From Clostridium sp. CAG:288 (lineage in GTDB: Bacteria > Bacillota_I > Bacilli_A > RFN20 > CAG-288), in the NCBI GenBank assembly GCA_000437395.1, contig FR898169.1:62001-126000 (forward strand): a stretch of DNA of 64,000 nt, given 5' to 3'. Below the pieces are notes generated by a model. It made no database searches. It was not told where the DNA came from and saw nothing but the letters and a program-made list of their open reading frames with translations. A program made the translations under genes and the position numbers. Below, in pieces: positions 34,240 through 43,094 of this stretch (positions within the stretch are counted from its first letter, which is position 1; the number at the start of each line of letters is the position of its first letter).

Positions 34240-36990
34240 TTATTTTGTTTTGAAGCATTCAAAAGGTGTATAATCGCGTATTTTAGAGTGTATATGTAGT
34301 GCTCCAATCATTAATGAAAATATAGAAAATAACGCCATCGTTATATAAACAATAGGATTTATACTTCCAAAACTATATACTGTTTTTTCATACATCAACG
34401 TTTCATATAAAGAGACAAATATCACATTAAAAACTGATGAAATAAAAGCATTAAAAACAAGCAACAAAATAGATGTAAAATAAGTTTCAAAAATTTCTAT
34501 GTTGTGATATCCATACGTTAAATAAATACCTATTTTTCTTTTTTCTTTGCTTATAAGAATATTCATAGCAAAAGATAACATTCCTAAAGATATAAACATA
34601 GTAAACGCAGAAAAACTAACTAAAAATATGTTAACAAAATAAATTGCTTCATTAATTCCATTTTCAATAATTTCACCTGGAAAGGAACATTCAAAGTTTG
34701 GAAAGGAAACTTTCATATAATTTAAAATCAAGTCATGATCTAACAAACTATTAAAATTGATCAATGCACCAGTACATCTTGAATCACTAGCTTTTAAATT
34801 TCCTCTATCAATTAAAAATGCTGTTGGAAAAATAGACGATTGATAGATTGCATCTTCTTTGCTATCAATTACTCCAGTAATTCTAAATTCTACATCTTTA
34901 AATTTATTTATATATTCTTCCTGTGATTGAACAGTCTCCAATAGGATTAATCCACTTATTTTCGCGTTTAAATAATCTTTATTTGTTAGAAAAAGTTTAG
35001 TTGCAAGATTACTAGATATTAAAATTTCATCGATAGATTTAGGTTTTTGTCCTTCTAATAAATAATCATCTTTAGATAAAACCTTATATTTAATTCCATC
35101 TTGTGTTTTAACAGAAGATATTAGATCACATTTATATACCCCTTCTTCAACTTCAAACATTGCACCTTGAAACATATTTAAATCTAATTTTGATTGATAA
35201 TTAACATCAGCAAGCCTATTAAGTTTTTGTCTTTCCAATGATAAAAACAAAGGCTTTGAAAAGCCACAATATCTTCCATCAGCTAAAAAACCAAACGCTG
35301 AATTTGAAACAATAACTGAATTAATATTATCTTCAAATTTATTGCATATCTCATTTATCTCTGATAATTTTATATCCATTATGTTGTCAACTATAACAGC
35401 GTATCTATCTTTATTGAAGTTTATTTTTTCAATTAAATACGATGAATATTTATTATCTTTGACAAACGATTCATAAAATTCTAAAAAGGTATTTTGTTTT
35501 AAAGATAAATACGAACAACATTTTATTTTCCATGGAATATCACTATCAATCTCCAAATTATTATATTGTTCCAACTTTAATTCTTTATTTAAGAATTGTA
35601 TGTTCCACTGTGCATTATTAACAATTATTTCAGCAGAAACACCAACTATTATTTTGACAATTTTAAAAATTATATCTGCAGAATATTGCATTATAGAAGC
35701 ACCTACTTCTAAATTTAAATATATACCATATTTTTCAATATACTGATCGATACTATAAATACCTAACATTTTCTCAAGTGCATCATAATCGCTTTGCTTA
35801 AGCATTAAAACTATTTCGTCATTTTTCAGATTTAGCACTTTAATATTTTCTTCGTAATCTCTTAGAGGATTAATAAAGTTTCTGATAGATATAGAATTAA
35901 GATTAATTTTATTCTTATTGTTTAAAGTGATATAACAACAATTTTTATTATCGAATAATTGTTCGAAATTTCCATAGTAATATACTCCATATCCTGTAAC
36001 ATAATTGCTATAGTCGCTACATATTTTTTCAGAAATATCTATGTTAGTTCCATATAAAGAATCATCGATAATATTCGGATTATCTTTAACAATTTCTAAA
36101 GAATTATTATCAATCGTTCCTTTTAAAGTATTTGAGATAGTTTCTTTTACAGAACTTGACAAATAAAAACTCATGCCAAAACAAGTATTGCTTATAATTA
36201 GTCCAAAAAGCACTAATAAATATCTTATTTTGTTTCCTCTAAATGTTTTAAGCGACTTTTTTATCATATTAAAAAAACTATATCTTTTTCTAACTTTTAT
36301 TTTAACTTTCATTATTTTATAAAATTCTCTTTTGTCTTCTTTAATTTGAAAATTTCCATCAACGCATTCAATTAAAGTATCGTTTTCAAGTCTATCATTT
36401 GAATGAGTAACAACAATTACGAGTGAAGTCCTAGCAACAACATTTAAAGTTTTAATTATTATTGATCTATTTTGATCATCTATAGAAGCAAATGGCTCGT
36501 CTAAAATTAATATGTTTGGATTATTAATTAAAGCTCTAGCAATTCCAACTCTTTTTCTTTCTCTGCCAGAAAGATTTTTAATAAGTTCGTTTTTCTTTTC
36601 TTTTAAATTTACTAAATTTAAAATTGAATCAATAGCATTTTCTTCACTACTTTTATCCAAGTTAGTTATTTTTAATTGCCAAGACAAATTTTCTTTAACT
36701 GTCATAGATTCATCAAATTCTTCTTTTTGAAATGAGAATCCTATATTTTGAAATCTAAAATTTGACATTTCATTGTTAGTCATTGATTTCAATTCTATTC
36801 CATTAATCTTAATACTACCTTCATAGTCTAAATCAATTAAGCCTATTAATCTTAATAAAGTCGATTTTCCTGATCCGCTTTTGCCTATTATTGTCACAGT
36901 CCCTGTATCAGGCAAATCTAAATTTAAATTTTGTATTATATATTTATCTTCTTTCTTATATTTTTTGCATAAATTTCTTATCTTTATCAT
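34240..36990 (-). CDS. MacB-like ABC transporter, second of a pair
   Basis: A 916-residue fused ATPase and FtsX-type permease. ATPase residues 1-215: Walker A GKSGSGKST, Walker B ILILDEPFASID, H-loop VTHSND. The signature is LSGRERKRVGIARAL, not the usual LSGGQ, so the third residue is Arg. One span near 257 is followed by an outside domain of about 500 residues and three C-terminal spans. Its ATG overlaps the TGA of the 640-residue partner (ATGA), so the two are made together and probably work as a heterodimer. Likely role: peptide or antimicrobial export or defence. No sensor kinase is nearby. Confidence 0.85.
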   Translation of the reverse strand: MIKIRNLCKKYKKEDKYIIQNLNLDLPDTGTVTIIGKSGSGKSTLLRLIGLIDLDYEGSIKINGIELKSMTNNEMSNFRFQNIGFSFQKEEFDESMTVKENLSWQLKITNLDKSSEENAIDSILNLVNLKEKKNELIKNLSGRERKRVGIARALINNPNILILDEPFASIDDQNRSIIIKTLNVVARTSLVIVVTHSNDRLENDTLIECVDGNFQIKEDKREFYKIMKVKIKVRKRYSFFNMIKKSLKTFRGNKIRYLLVLFGLIISNTCFGMSFYLSSSVKETISNTLKGTIDNNSLEIVKDNPNIIDDSLYGTNIDISEKICSDYSNYVTGYGVYYYGNFEQLFDNKNCCYITLNNKNKINLNSISIRNFINPLRDYEENIKVLNLKNDEIVLMLKQSDYDALEKMLGIYSIDQYIEKYGIYLNLEVGASIMQYSADIIFKIVKIIVGVSAEIIVNNAQWNIQFLNKELKLEQYNNLEIDSDIPWKIKCCSYLSLKQNTFLEFYESFVKDNKYSSYLIEKINFNKDRYAVIVDNIMDIKLSEINEICNKFEDNINSVIVSNSAFGFLADGRYCGFSKPLFLSLERQKLNRLADVNYQSKLDLNMFQGAMFEVEEGVYKCDLISSVKTQDGIKYKVLSKDDYLLEGQKPKSIDEILISSNLATKLFLTNKDYLNAKISGLILLETVQSQEEYINKFKDVEFRITGVIDSKEDAIYQSSIFPTAFLIDRGNLKASDSRCTGALINFNSLLDHDLILNYMKVSFPNFECSFPGEIIENGINEAIYFVNIFLVSFSAFTMFISLGMLSFAMNILISKEKRKIGIYLTYGYHNIEIFETYFTSILLLVFNAFISSVFNVIFVSLYETLMYEKTVYSFGSINPIVYITMALFSIFSLMIGALHIHSKIRDYTPFECFKTK

Positions 36991-38909
36991 TCTTCACCTC
37001 TAAGAGAATCTATTAAATTTTCACTATCAATTTTTTTAGCTAAACAAACTGTTATTAAAATAGAAAATGTAAATAAACAAATTATAAGAAATAAAATTAA
37101 ATAAAAAGGATTTGATATCTTTATAAAGTAAAGTAGGTATTCAATATTAATAAATTTATTAGCTAAAAGAATTACTATTGTAGTTATCAATAAAGTATTA
37201 GATAAAATTAGTCCTGATATAAAAACGCTTGTAGCAAACGGAATTTTATAAAACTCAATTTTTCCAATGCCAAAACTTTTTATTAATCCAAATGTCTTTT
37301 TCTCTTCTTCAAATATATTTATTAAAAACATAAGCATTAAAACAATAGCTAATACGGAAGCCAAAAATAGAAACATATTCGCAATCTTAGAAAGGGAAGA
37401 AATTAACGATGAAATAGATTTTTTCATTTCAACAGATTTATTATAAATTTCATATTTATTTGCATCTAATCCAAAAGCACGATCTAAATCATCACTAATA
37501 ACGTAAATATTATAACCAGTTATATAATCGGTATTTGATGCCATAGTAGTAATTCTATCAATTATAGTGACTTGTTTTGAAAAAAGCTTAGATATATTTT
37601 CAAGTTTTATAAGTTCAAAATACCTTTGCATTTCATAATAATCGTAGTAAATAGTTTGTGTGTTAAATAAAGAACTTTCTTTAGCAATTCCGACAATTTT
37701 AAGTGCAAAATTGAAAGAAATATAGTCATGTGCATAATTTTTGCCGGTATTTATACTAAAATCGATGTCTTTTTTTAATTTTATCTCATCTTTTTCACTT
37801 ATATTCTTTTCTAAATTTTTATTTATAACAACCTCATTAAAGCGCGAAGGACATTTTCCTGACAATAATTTGGAGCTATCACAAACTGACGGACTAAACG
37901 CCACCTTATTAACTTTGTTATCTTTACTGTAATTTATAGTTGAAGGCAAAATTCCATCAAATGACGGCTCTATTTTAAGATCGTTATTATCATCTAAGTT
38001 TGGTCTTAAGTTTCGTATCAAATTCAAGTGATCATCAACTTTAATCTTTTGAATTTCACTAACTTTTGTAATATTAGTATTAAAATATTCATCGCCAATT
38101 TTATCTAATACATTATTTGAATTTATATTAATTAGTAATATTAAAAGAATAAATGAAATTGAAACAGCTAAAGATATTATTCCTAATAACGTTTTTCCAA
38201 TTCTTTTTTTAAACATTTTAATTATCAATTTTAATGTTTCTTTTATGGATAGTTTTTTGTCTACTTTATTTTGATTTTGATCATTATAAATTAAATTATT
38301 TCTACTTACTCTATCTTTTTCTTTTACTTTTTTGTTTTCAATATAAAGTATTTTATCAGCACAGCTTTTGGCAAATTCTATATCATGAGTAGCAAATATT
38401 ATCAATTTATCCTTTTTTAATTTATTTATTATTTCAGATATTATTTTAGTGTTTTTACTATCAAGCGATCCAGTTGGTTCATCCATTAATAATAAATCTG
38501 AATCAACATATAATGCTCTAGCTATTCCTATTCTTTCCTTTTCTCCACCACTTACTTCGTTAATATTTTTGTTAATGTTCTTAATTCCTAGTTCATCATT
38601 TATTCTTTTAATATTCTTTTCTTTGTTATCTTTAATTATTGAAGGTAATTTAATATTTTCTTCAATCGAAAGATAGTCAATCATATATGAATCTTGGAAA
38701 ACAAACGATATACCTTTTTTAGAATTAATATATATATTCCCACTATAATCAACATAATTAGCAATGCAATTTAATAGCGTTGATTTACCAGAACCAGATT
38801 TACCTAGTAACGCTATAGCTTGATTTTTTTCACAGTCAAAAGAAACATTTTTTAAAATGATGTTTTTTCCAAATGAGCAACTTAAATTCCTTATACTAAA
38901 AAAAGCCAT
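36987..38909 (-). CDS. MacB-like ABC transporter, first of a pair
   Basis: A 640-residue fused ATPase and permease with a smaller outside domain than its partner. Motifs: Walker A GKSGSGKST, signature VSGGEKERIGIARAL, Walker B LLLMDEPTGSLD, H-loop ATHD. One span near residue 250, then about 240 residues outside, then three spans. The frame starts four codons earlier at 38921, but that ATG is part of the GGAGG ribosome site region, so MAFFSIRN is the better start. Just upstream, CCATAT-ATA-ATATGG is an inverted repeat running into the ribosome site. It is in line with the folD/DUF951 genes, 45 bases downstream. Confidence 0.85.
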   Translation of the reverse strand: MAFFSIRNLSCSFGKNIILKNVSFDCEKNQAIALLGKSGSGKSTLLNCIANYVDYSGNIYINSKKGISFVFQDSYMIDYLSIEENIKLPSIIKDNKEKNIKRINDELGIKNINKNINEVSGGEKERIGIARALYVDSDLLLMDEPTGSLDSKNTKIISEIINKLKKDKLIIFATHDIEFAKSCADKILYIENKKVKEKDRVSRNNLIYNDQNQNKVDKKLSIKETLKLIIKMFKKRIGKTLLGIISLAVSISFILLILLININSNNVLDKIGDEYFNTNITKVSEIQKIKVDDHLNLIRNLRPNLDDNNDLKIEPSFDGILPSTINYSKDNKVNKVAFSPSVCDSSKLLSGKCPSRFNEVVINKNLEKNISEKDEIKLKKDIDFSINTGKNYAHDYISFNFALKIVGIAKESSLFNTQTIYYDYYEMQRYFELIKLENISKLFSKQVTIIDRITTMASNTDYITGYNIYVISDDLDRAFGLDANKYEIYNKSVEMKKSISSLISSLSKIANMFLFLASVLAIVLMLMFLINIFEEEKKTFGLIKSFGIGKIEFYKIPFATSVFISGLILSNTLLITTIVILLANKFINIEYLLYFIKISNPFYLILFLIICLFTFSILITVCLAKKIDSENLIDSLRGEE

Positions 38910-38954
38910 TTTAACCTCCATATTATATATGGAAACAAAATAGCTTTTTCTTTC

Positions 38955-39143
38955 TTATTTTTCTATTTTAACTATAGATTTATTAAGTTTATCCCTATCA
39001 ATAAGCATATCGTGTTGACAGTTTATGCACTTAATTTTGCATATAGCACCAGTTTCAATTATTAAAAACTTGGTTGATTTTTTATTGCATGGATGACTTT
39101 TTCTTAAGATAACAATATCGCCTACTTTATAATTAGTTATCAT
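38955..39143 (-). CDS. DUF951 family protein
   Basis: A 62-residue protein with YKVGDIVILRKSHPC at the N terminus and IKCINCQHDM later, the pattern of DUF951: an SH3-like barrel with cysteines (CNKK, CKIKC, INC) that may bind zinc. The family is limited mostly to Bacillota; in many genomes it lies near ychF or chromosome-partition genes and its function is unknown. It overlaps the folD stop by about ten bases, so it is co-translated. Confidence 0.8.
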   Translation of the reverse strand: MITNYKVGDIVILRKSHPCNKKSTKFLIIETGAICKIKCINCQHDMLIDRDKLNKSIVKIEK

Positions 39144-39939
39144 TTTTTAAAGTCCTTAAATAGTAGCCACTCTTAATTACAGATGCAATTGTCATTGGCC
39201 CAACACCGCCTGGAACTGGGGTAAAATACTCACAGTCTGGAACAAAATCAATATCCCCTTTTCCATCACTATGATATCCACAATCAATTACAATCGCTTT
39301 CTTTGATATATCTTCACTACCTATAAGATTTCTTTGACCTGAAGCCAAAACAATAATGTCGCTTTCTAAACTTGCATTTTTAATGTCAGCGACCGATACT
39401 TTTGAATGTGCTAATGAACAAAATGCGCCCATTCTTTGTAAAGCCAAAAATATTGGCATACCAACAGAAATTGATCTTCCAATAATCAAAGCTTTTTTTC
39501 CTTTGACATCAATTTCGTAATTATTTAATAAACTAATAACGCTTTTGGCCGTTCCAGGAAGTTTATTTAGATCTCCAAACACCAAATCACCAATATTTTC
39601 TTTTGTCAGCATATCGGGATCTTGAAGTGGACTTATACGTTCAATTATTTTTTCTTCATTATCAAAGCCTAAAGGTCTAGCTACAATAACCATATTATTT
39701 CTATCATCTTTACATGATTCAACGTATCTTATTCCTTCTTCAACACTACTTATAGAAATTATTTTATAGTCAATGCCTAATGCTACAACAAATTTTTCTA
39801 GCATTTTAACATAGCTAACAGATTCATCATTTTTTTCATTTAAGATAAAATTAAACTTTACTAATGGATACTCTTTTTTAAATTCTAATATTTCGTTTAT
39901 TGTTTTTTTACGTAAAGCGTTTCCTCTTAATTCAATCAT
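39133..39939 (-). CDS. folD: Bifunctional methylene-THF dehydrogenase / methenyl-THF cyclohydrolase
   Basis: It interconverts 5,10-methylene- and 10-formyl-tetrahydrofolate. The 268 residues contain KFNFILNEKNDESVSYVKML (the YxxxK region has the catalytic Lys), PLGFDNE in place of the usual PLPxH, and the cofactor-binding GRSISVGMPIFLAL. PGGVGPMTIA is the conserved C-terminal block. The ATG overlaps the fhs stop (TAATG), so the two one-carbon enzymes are translated together. Confidence 0.93.
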   Translation of the reverse strand: MIELRGNALRKKTINEILEFKKEYPLVKFNFILNEKNDESVSYVKMLEKFVVALGIDYKIISISSVEEGIRYVESCKDDRNNMVIVARPLGFDNEEKIIERISPLQDPDMLTKENIGDLVFGDLNKLPGTAKSVISLLNNYEIDVKGKKALIIGRSISVGMPIFLALQRMGAFCSLAHSKVSVADIKNASLESDIIVLASGQRNLIGSEDISKKAIVIDCGYHSDGKGDIDFVPDCEYFTPVPGGVGPMTIASVIKSGYYLRTLKNDN

Positions 39940-41537
39940 TATTCTTCCTCCATCTTTACTGCAGCTGGTATTTTTGGAAGCCCTGGCATTGTCATAATAG
40001 CTCCAGTTAATGGAACAATAAACTTAGCTCCGTGCGATAAATTGATTCTTTTAATATGAATATCAAAGTTATCTGGTGCACCTTTAAGTTTAGGATCATC
40101 TGAGAATGATAACGGTGTCTTTGCCATACAAACATAAAAATCAGAATATTTTTCCTCGTATTCATTGAGCTGAGCTAAAGCTTTTTCTGAATAAATTACA
40201 TTTTTAGCACCATATATTTCTTTACATATTAAATTTATTTTATCAGCTAATTTCATATCTTTAGTATAAAGAGGATGGAAACTGCTATTATTTTCATCAA
40301 TTGTTTCAACTGCTAACTTTGCAATATCAATAGCACCTTCAGCACCTTTAGAATAAGCGTCGTTTAAAGCAAACTTAAATCCTTTTTCGTTAAGCCAATT
40401 TTCAAGTAATTCAAGTTCGTTTTTAGTATCACTAGAAAAGATATTAATATTACATATTGTTGGCAAGCCAAACTTTTTCATGTTGTTTAAATGTCTTTCT
40501 AAATTTGGTAAACCTTTTTTTAAACTTTCCAAATCTTCACATTCTAAATTGTTTTCATCAGCACCGCCATGAAGTTTTAAAGCTCTTATTGTTGCAACTA
40601 CAACACATAACTCTGGCTTAAGGTTTGCTTCTTGACATTTAATATCCAAGAACTTTTCTGCCCCTAAATCTGAGCCAAATCCCGCTTCAGTAACGACATA
40701 ATCGCTAAGAGATAGAGCCAATTTTGTCGCAATTATAGAGTTGCATCCATGAGCAATATTAGCAAATGGACCGCCATGAATTAATGTGGGGGTTCCATAA
40801 CTTGTTTGAACTAAGTTTGGCTTTAAAGCTTCTCTCATTAATTTCATAACTGCATTTACAATTTTTAAATCTCTAACAGTAATTGGTTTATTATCATATG
40901 TATAAGCTACAATAATATCACCAACTCTTTGTTTAAAATCGTTTTCGTCTTTAGAAATACACATAATTGCCATTAACTCGCTAGCAACCGTTATAACAAA
41001 TCCATCTTCACGCTCTATTCCGTTTTTCTTTCCTTGAGCGACTGTAATTTGTCTTAAGGCTCTGTCATTCATATCCATAGCTCTTTTAAAGACAATATTT
41101 TTTGGATCAATATTTAATTCATTTCCTTGGAATATATGATTGTCAATTACAGCTGAAATTAAATTGTTAGCACTAGTTAGTGCATGCATATCACCTGTAA
41201 AGTGAAGATTAATTTCTTCTTGTGGTTCAACTGTTACTTTTCCACCACCAGTTGCACCGCCTTTCATACCAAAAACAGGTCCTAAAGAAGGTTCTCTTAA
41301 GGCTAGACAAACTGATTTTCCAAGTTTATTTAATCCATCACCTAAAGCAATTGCAGTAGTTGTTTTTCCTTCACCAGCTTTTGTTGGTGTAATTGCAGTT
41401 ACTAATATCAAATGACCTTTTTTATCGCCTTTAGCTTTCGAATAATCGATTTTAGCTTTATAAAATCCATATGGTTCAACAAAGTCCCCATCAATATTCA
41501 ATTTCTTAGCAATTTCATTTATCTTTTTTAGTTCCAT
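39939..41537 (-). CDS. fhs: Formate-tetrahydrofolate ligase
   Basis: It makes 10-formyl-THF from formate, ATP and THF, feeding purines and fMet. The 532 residues (slightly shorter than the usual 555) have the P-loop TPTKAGEGKTTTAIALGDGL, EPSLGPVFGMKGGATGGG, and NLHFTGDMHA. It stands in an operon with folD, giving the formate to methylene-THF route. A pyruvate-formate lyase, its likely formate source, is outside the window. Confidence 0.96.
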   Translation of the reverse strand: MELKKINEIAKKLNIDGDFVEPYGFYKAKIDYSKAKGDKKGHLILVTAITPTKAGEGKTTTAIALGDGLNKLGKSVCLALREPSLGPVFGMKGGATGGGKVTVEPQEEINLHFTGDMHALTSANNLISAVIDNHIFQGNELNIDPKNIVFKRAMDMNDRALRQITVAQGKKNGIEREDGFVITVASELMAIMCISKDENDFKQRVGDIIVAYTYDNKPITVRDLKIVNAVMKLMREALKPNLVQTSYGTPTLIHGGPFANIAHGCNSIIATKLALSLSDYVVTEAGFGSDLGAEKFLDIKCQEANLKPELCVVVATIRALKLHGGADENNLECEDLESLKKGLPNLERHLNNMKKFGLPTICNINIFSSDTKNELELLENWLNEKGFKFALNDAYSKGAEGAIDIAKLAVETIDENNSSFHPLYTKDMKLADKINLICKEIYGAKNVIYSEKALAQLNEYEEKYSDFYVCMAKTPLSFSDDPKLKGAPDNFDIHIKRINLSHGAKFIVPLTGAIMTMPGLPKIPAAVKMEEE

Positions 41538-41549
41538 AAAAGCACCTTT

Positions 41550-43094
41550 CTATTTTTCTTCTTTGATATTTTTTATTAAAGCACTAATAAATGCTATTCC
41601 AAACGCATTAGGGACAACGTGAGTTGAGCCTAAAGTTTTTGATCTTCTTTTTACAGGAATTTCTTTGGAATATATGGCTTGTATATTTCCATCAAATAAA
41701 TTTTCTTCTTTTAATCTTCTCTTATAAGCTTTAGCAAGTGGTTCACCGGTATCGTTAAGAGTACCAATACTTACTTTAGTAGAATCATGTCTTAAGCCAC
41801 TACCTGTTGAAACTATTATCTTGGCTCCTATTCTCTTAGAGTATTTATAAAGCTCAACTTTAGCATCAACATCATCTATACAATCTAGGATATAATCGAC
41901 GTTTTCAAACTCTGGTGAGTTAAAGTATCCTGCAATAATTTTATCCGATTTAGCATCAATTTTAGCTAAAGGATTGATTAATTTCGCATATTTTTCTGCA
42001 CATTCAGCTTTTTTAAGGCTAATATCAGATAAATTATATAGAGTTTGTCTATTTAGATTGCTAAGTTCAACAACATCCATATCAATAGCTATTATATCGT
42101 TTATGCCTATTCTTAGTAAACCTTCAAAAGCACTACCACCTACTCCACCTAAGCCTGCAATTAATACTTTTTTGGTTTCAATTAAACTATATAACTCGTT
42201 TCCAACAGCTAATTTAGTCCTCATTTTTAAACTTAAATTAGCTTTAATAAGTTCGTAGATTTTTTTACTATCTCCAAATATAATATTCGGAAATTGATGC
42301 CTCAAAAAAGTTCTTTGACGTTTTGCATATCTTCTAGTATTTAATTTAATTTTATCGGAAATATCTTTTTCTGTTTCGTTATTTTCTAATCCCTCAATTA
42401 CTTCTTTATATCCTATTGCAGCAAAAGCTTTAGAATTTGTTTTTCCTTCTTTAATAAAATTTTTAACTTCATCGATTAAGCCATCTTTGAACATTTCATC
42501 CACTCTATCGTTAATTCTAGAATTTCCAAGTTCAACAGGCATTTCAATACCAAATATTCTTACAGGATAAATAGGGCTGATATCTTTCATTTTTAAATCA
42601 CTCTTTTTTTGACCCGAGTAATATATTCTTAAAGCTTGTTCAACTCTTCTTCGATTGTTCATATGAAGTTCTTTAGCTGAGTCTGGATCGACTTTTTGAA
42701 GTTCATCAAAAAGTTCACTATCGCTTTTATTAGAGAAGTCTATTTCATCGTTAACTGTTGAGAATTCATAAGGATATAATGCCGCTCTAACATATAAGAA
42801 AGTTCCACCACTCATGATACAATCTTGGCCCTCTGAAACATATTTATCTAAAATAGCTCTCGCTCTTTCTTGATAAACTTTGACGTTCATTTCTTCGTCC
42901 AATGGAACTTCATCAATCAAATGATAAGTTAATCCATCTAATTCTTCTTTTGTTGGTTTAGCAACACCTATATTCAATTCTTTATATACCTGAAAAGCAT
43001 CAGCACCAATTAAAGGCAAATTAAATTCTTTTGCTAATTTAGATGCTAATGAAGTTTTTCCAGATGCTGTTTGTCCTAATATAACGTATATCAA
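41550..43094 (-). CDS. miaA: Fusion: tRNA dimethylallyltransferase (MiaA) + TcdA-like E1 domain
   Basis: Residues 1-288 are a full MiaA: P-loop GQTASGKTSL, ADAFQVYKELNIGVAKPT, GGTFLYVRAAL, AIGYKEVIEGL and NTRRYAKRQRTFLRHQ. It adds the prenyl group to A37 of UNN-reading tRNAs. Residues 289-514 form an E1/ThiF-like domain of TcdA type: MRTKLAVGNEL, GLGGVGGSAFEG (314-325), LSNLNRQTL, ILDCIDDVDAK, IVSTGSGLRHDSTK. TcdA cyclises t6A37 in ANN-reading tRNAs. No stop and no ribosome site lie between the parts, so they form one chain. The start is TTG overlapping the mutL TGA. Normally these are separate genes. Confidence 0.88.
   Translation of the reverse strand: MIYVILGQTASGKTSLASKLAKEFNLPLIGADAFQVYKELNIGVAKPTKEELDGLTYHLIDEVPLDEEMNVKVYQERARAILDKYVSEGQDCIMSGGTFLYVRAALYPYEFSTVNDEIDFSNKSDSELFDELQKVDPDSAKELHMNNRRRVEQALRIYYSGQKKSDLKMKDISPIYPVRIFGIEMPVELGNSRINDRVDEMFKDGLIDEVKNFIKEGKTNSKAFAAIGYKEVIEGLENNETEKDISDKIKLNTRRYAKRQRTFLRHQFPNIIFGDSKKIYELIKANLSLKMRTKLAVGNELYSLIETKKVLIAGLGGVGGSAFEGLLRIGINDIIAIDMDVVELSNLNRQTLYNLSDISLKKAECAEKYAKLINPLAKIDAKSDKIIAGYFNSPEFENVDYILDCIDDVDAKVELYKYSKRIGAKIIVSTGSGLRHDSTKVSIGTLNDTGEPLAKAYKRRLKEENLFDGNIQAIYSKEIPVKRRSKTLGSTHVVPNAFGIAFISALIKNIKEEK

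Noticed and set aside
42200..42260. Separate gene for the TcdA-like domain starting at the internal Met of the miaA fusion
   Set aside because: No stop codon divides the domains and no ribosome site precedes the internal ATG, so a fusion is the simpler reading.
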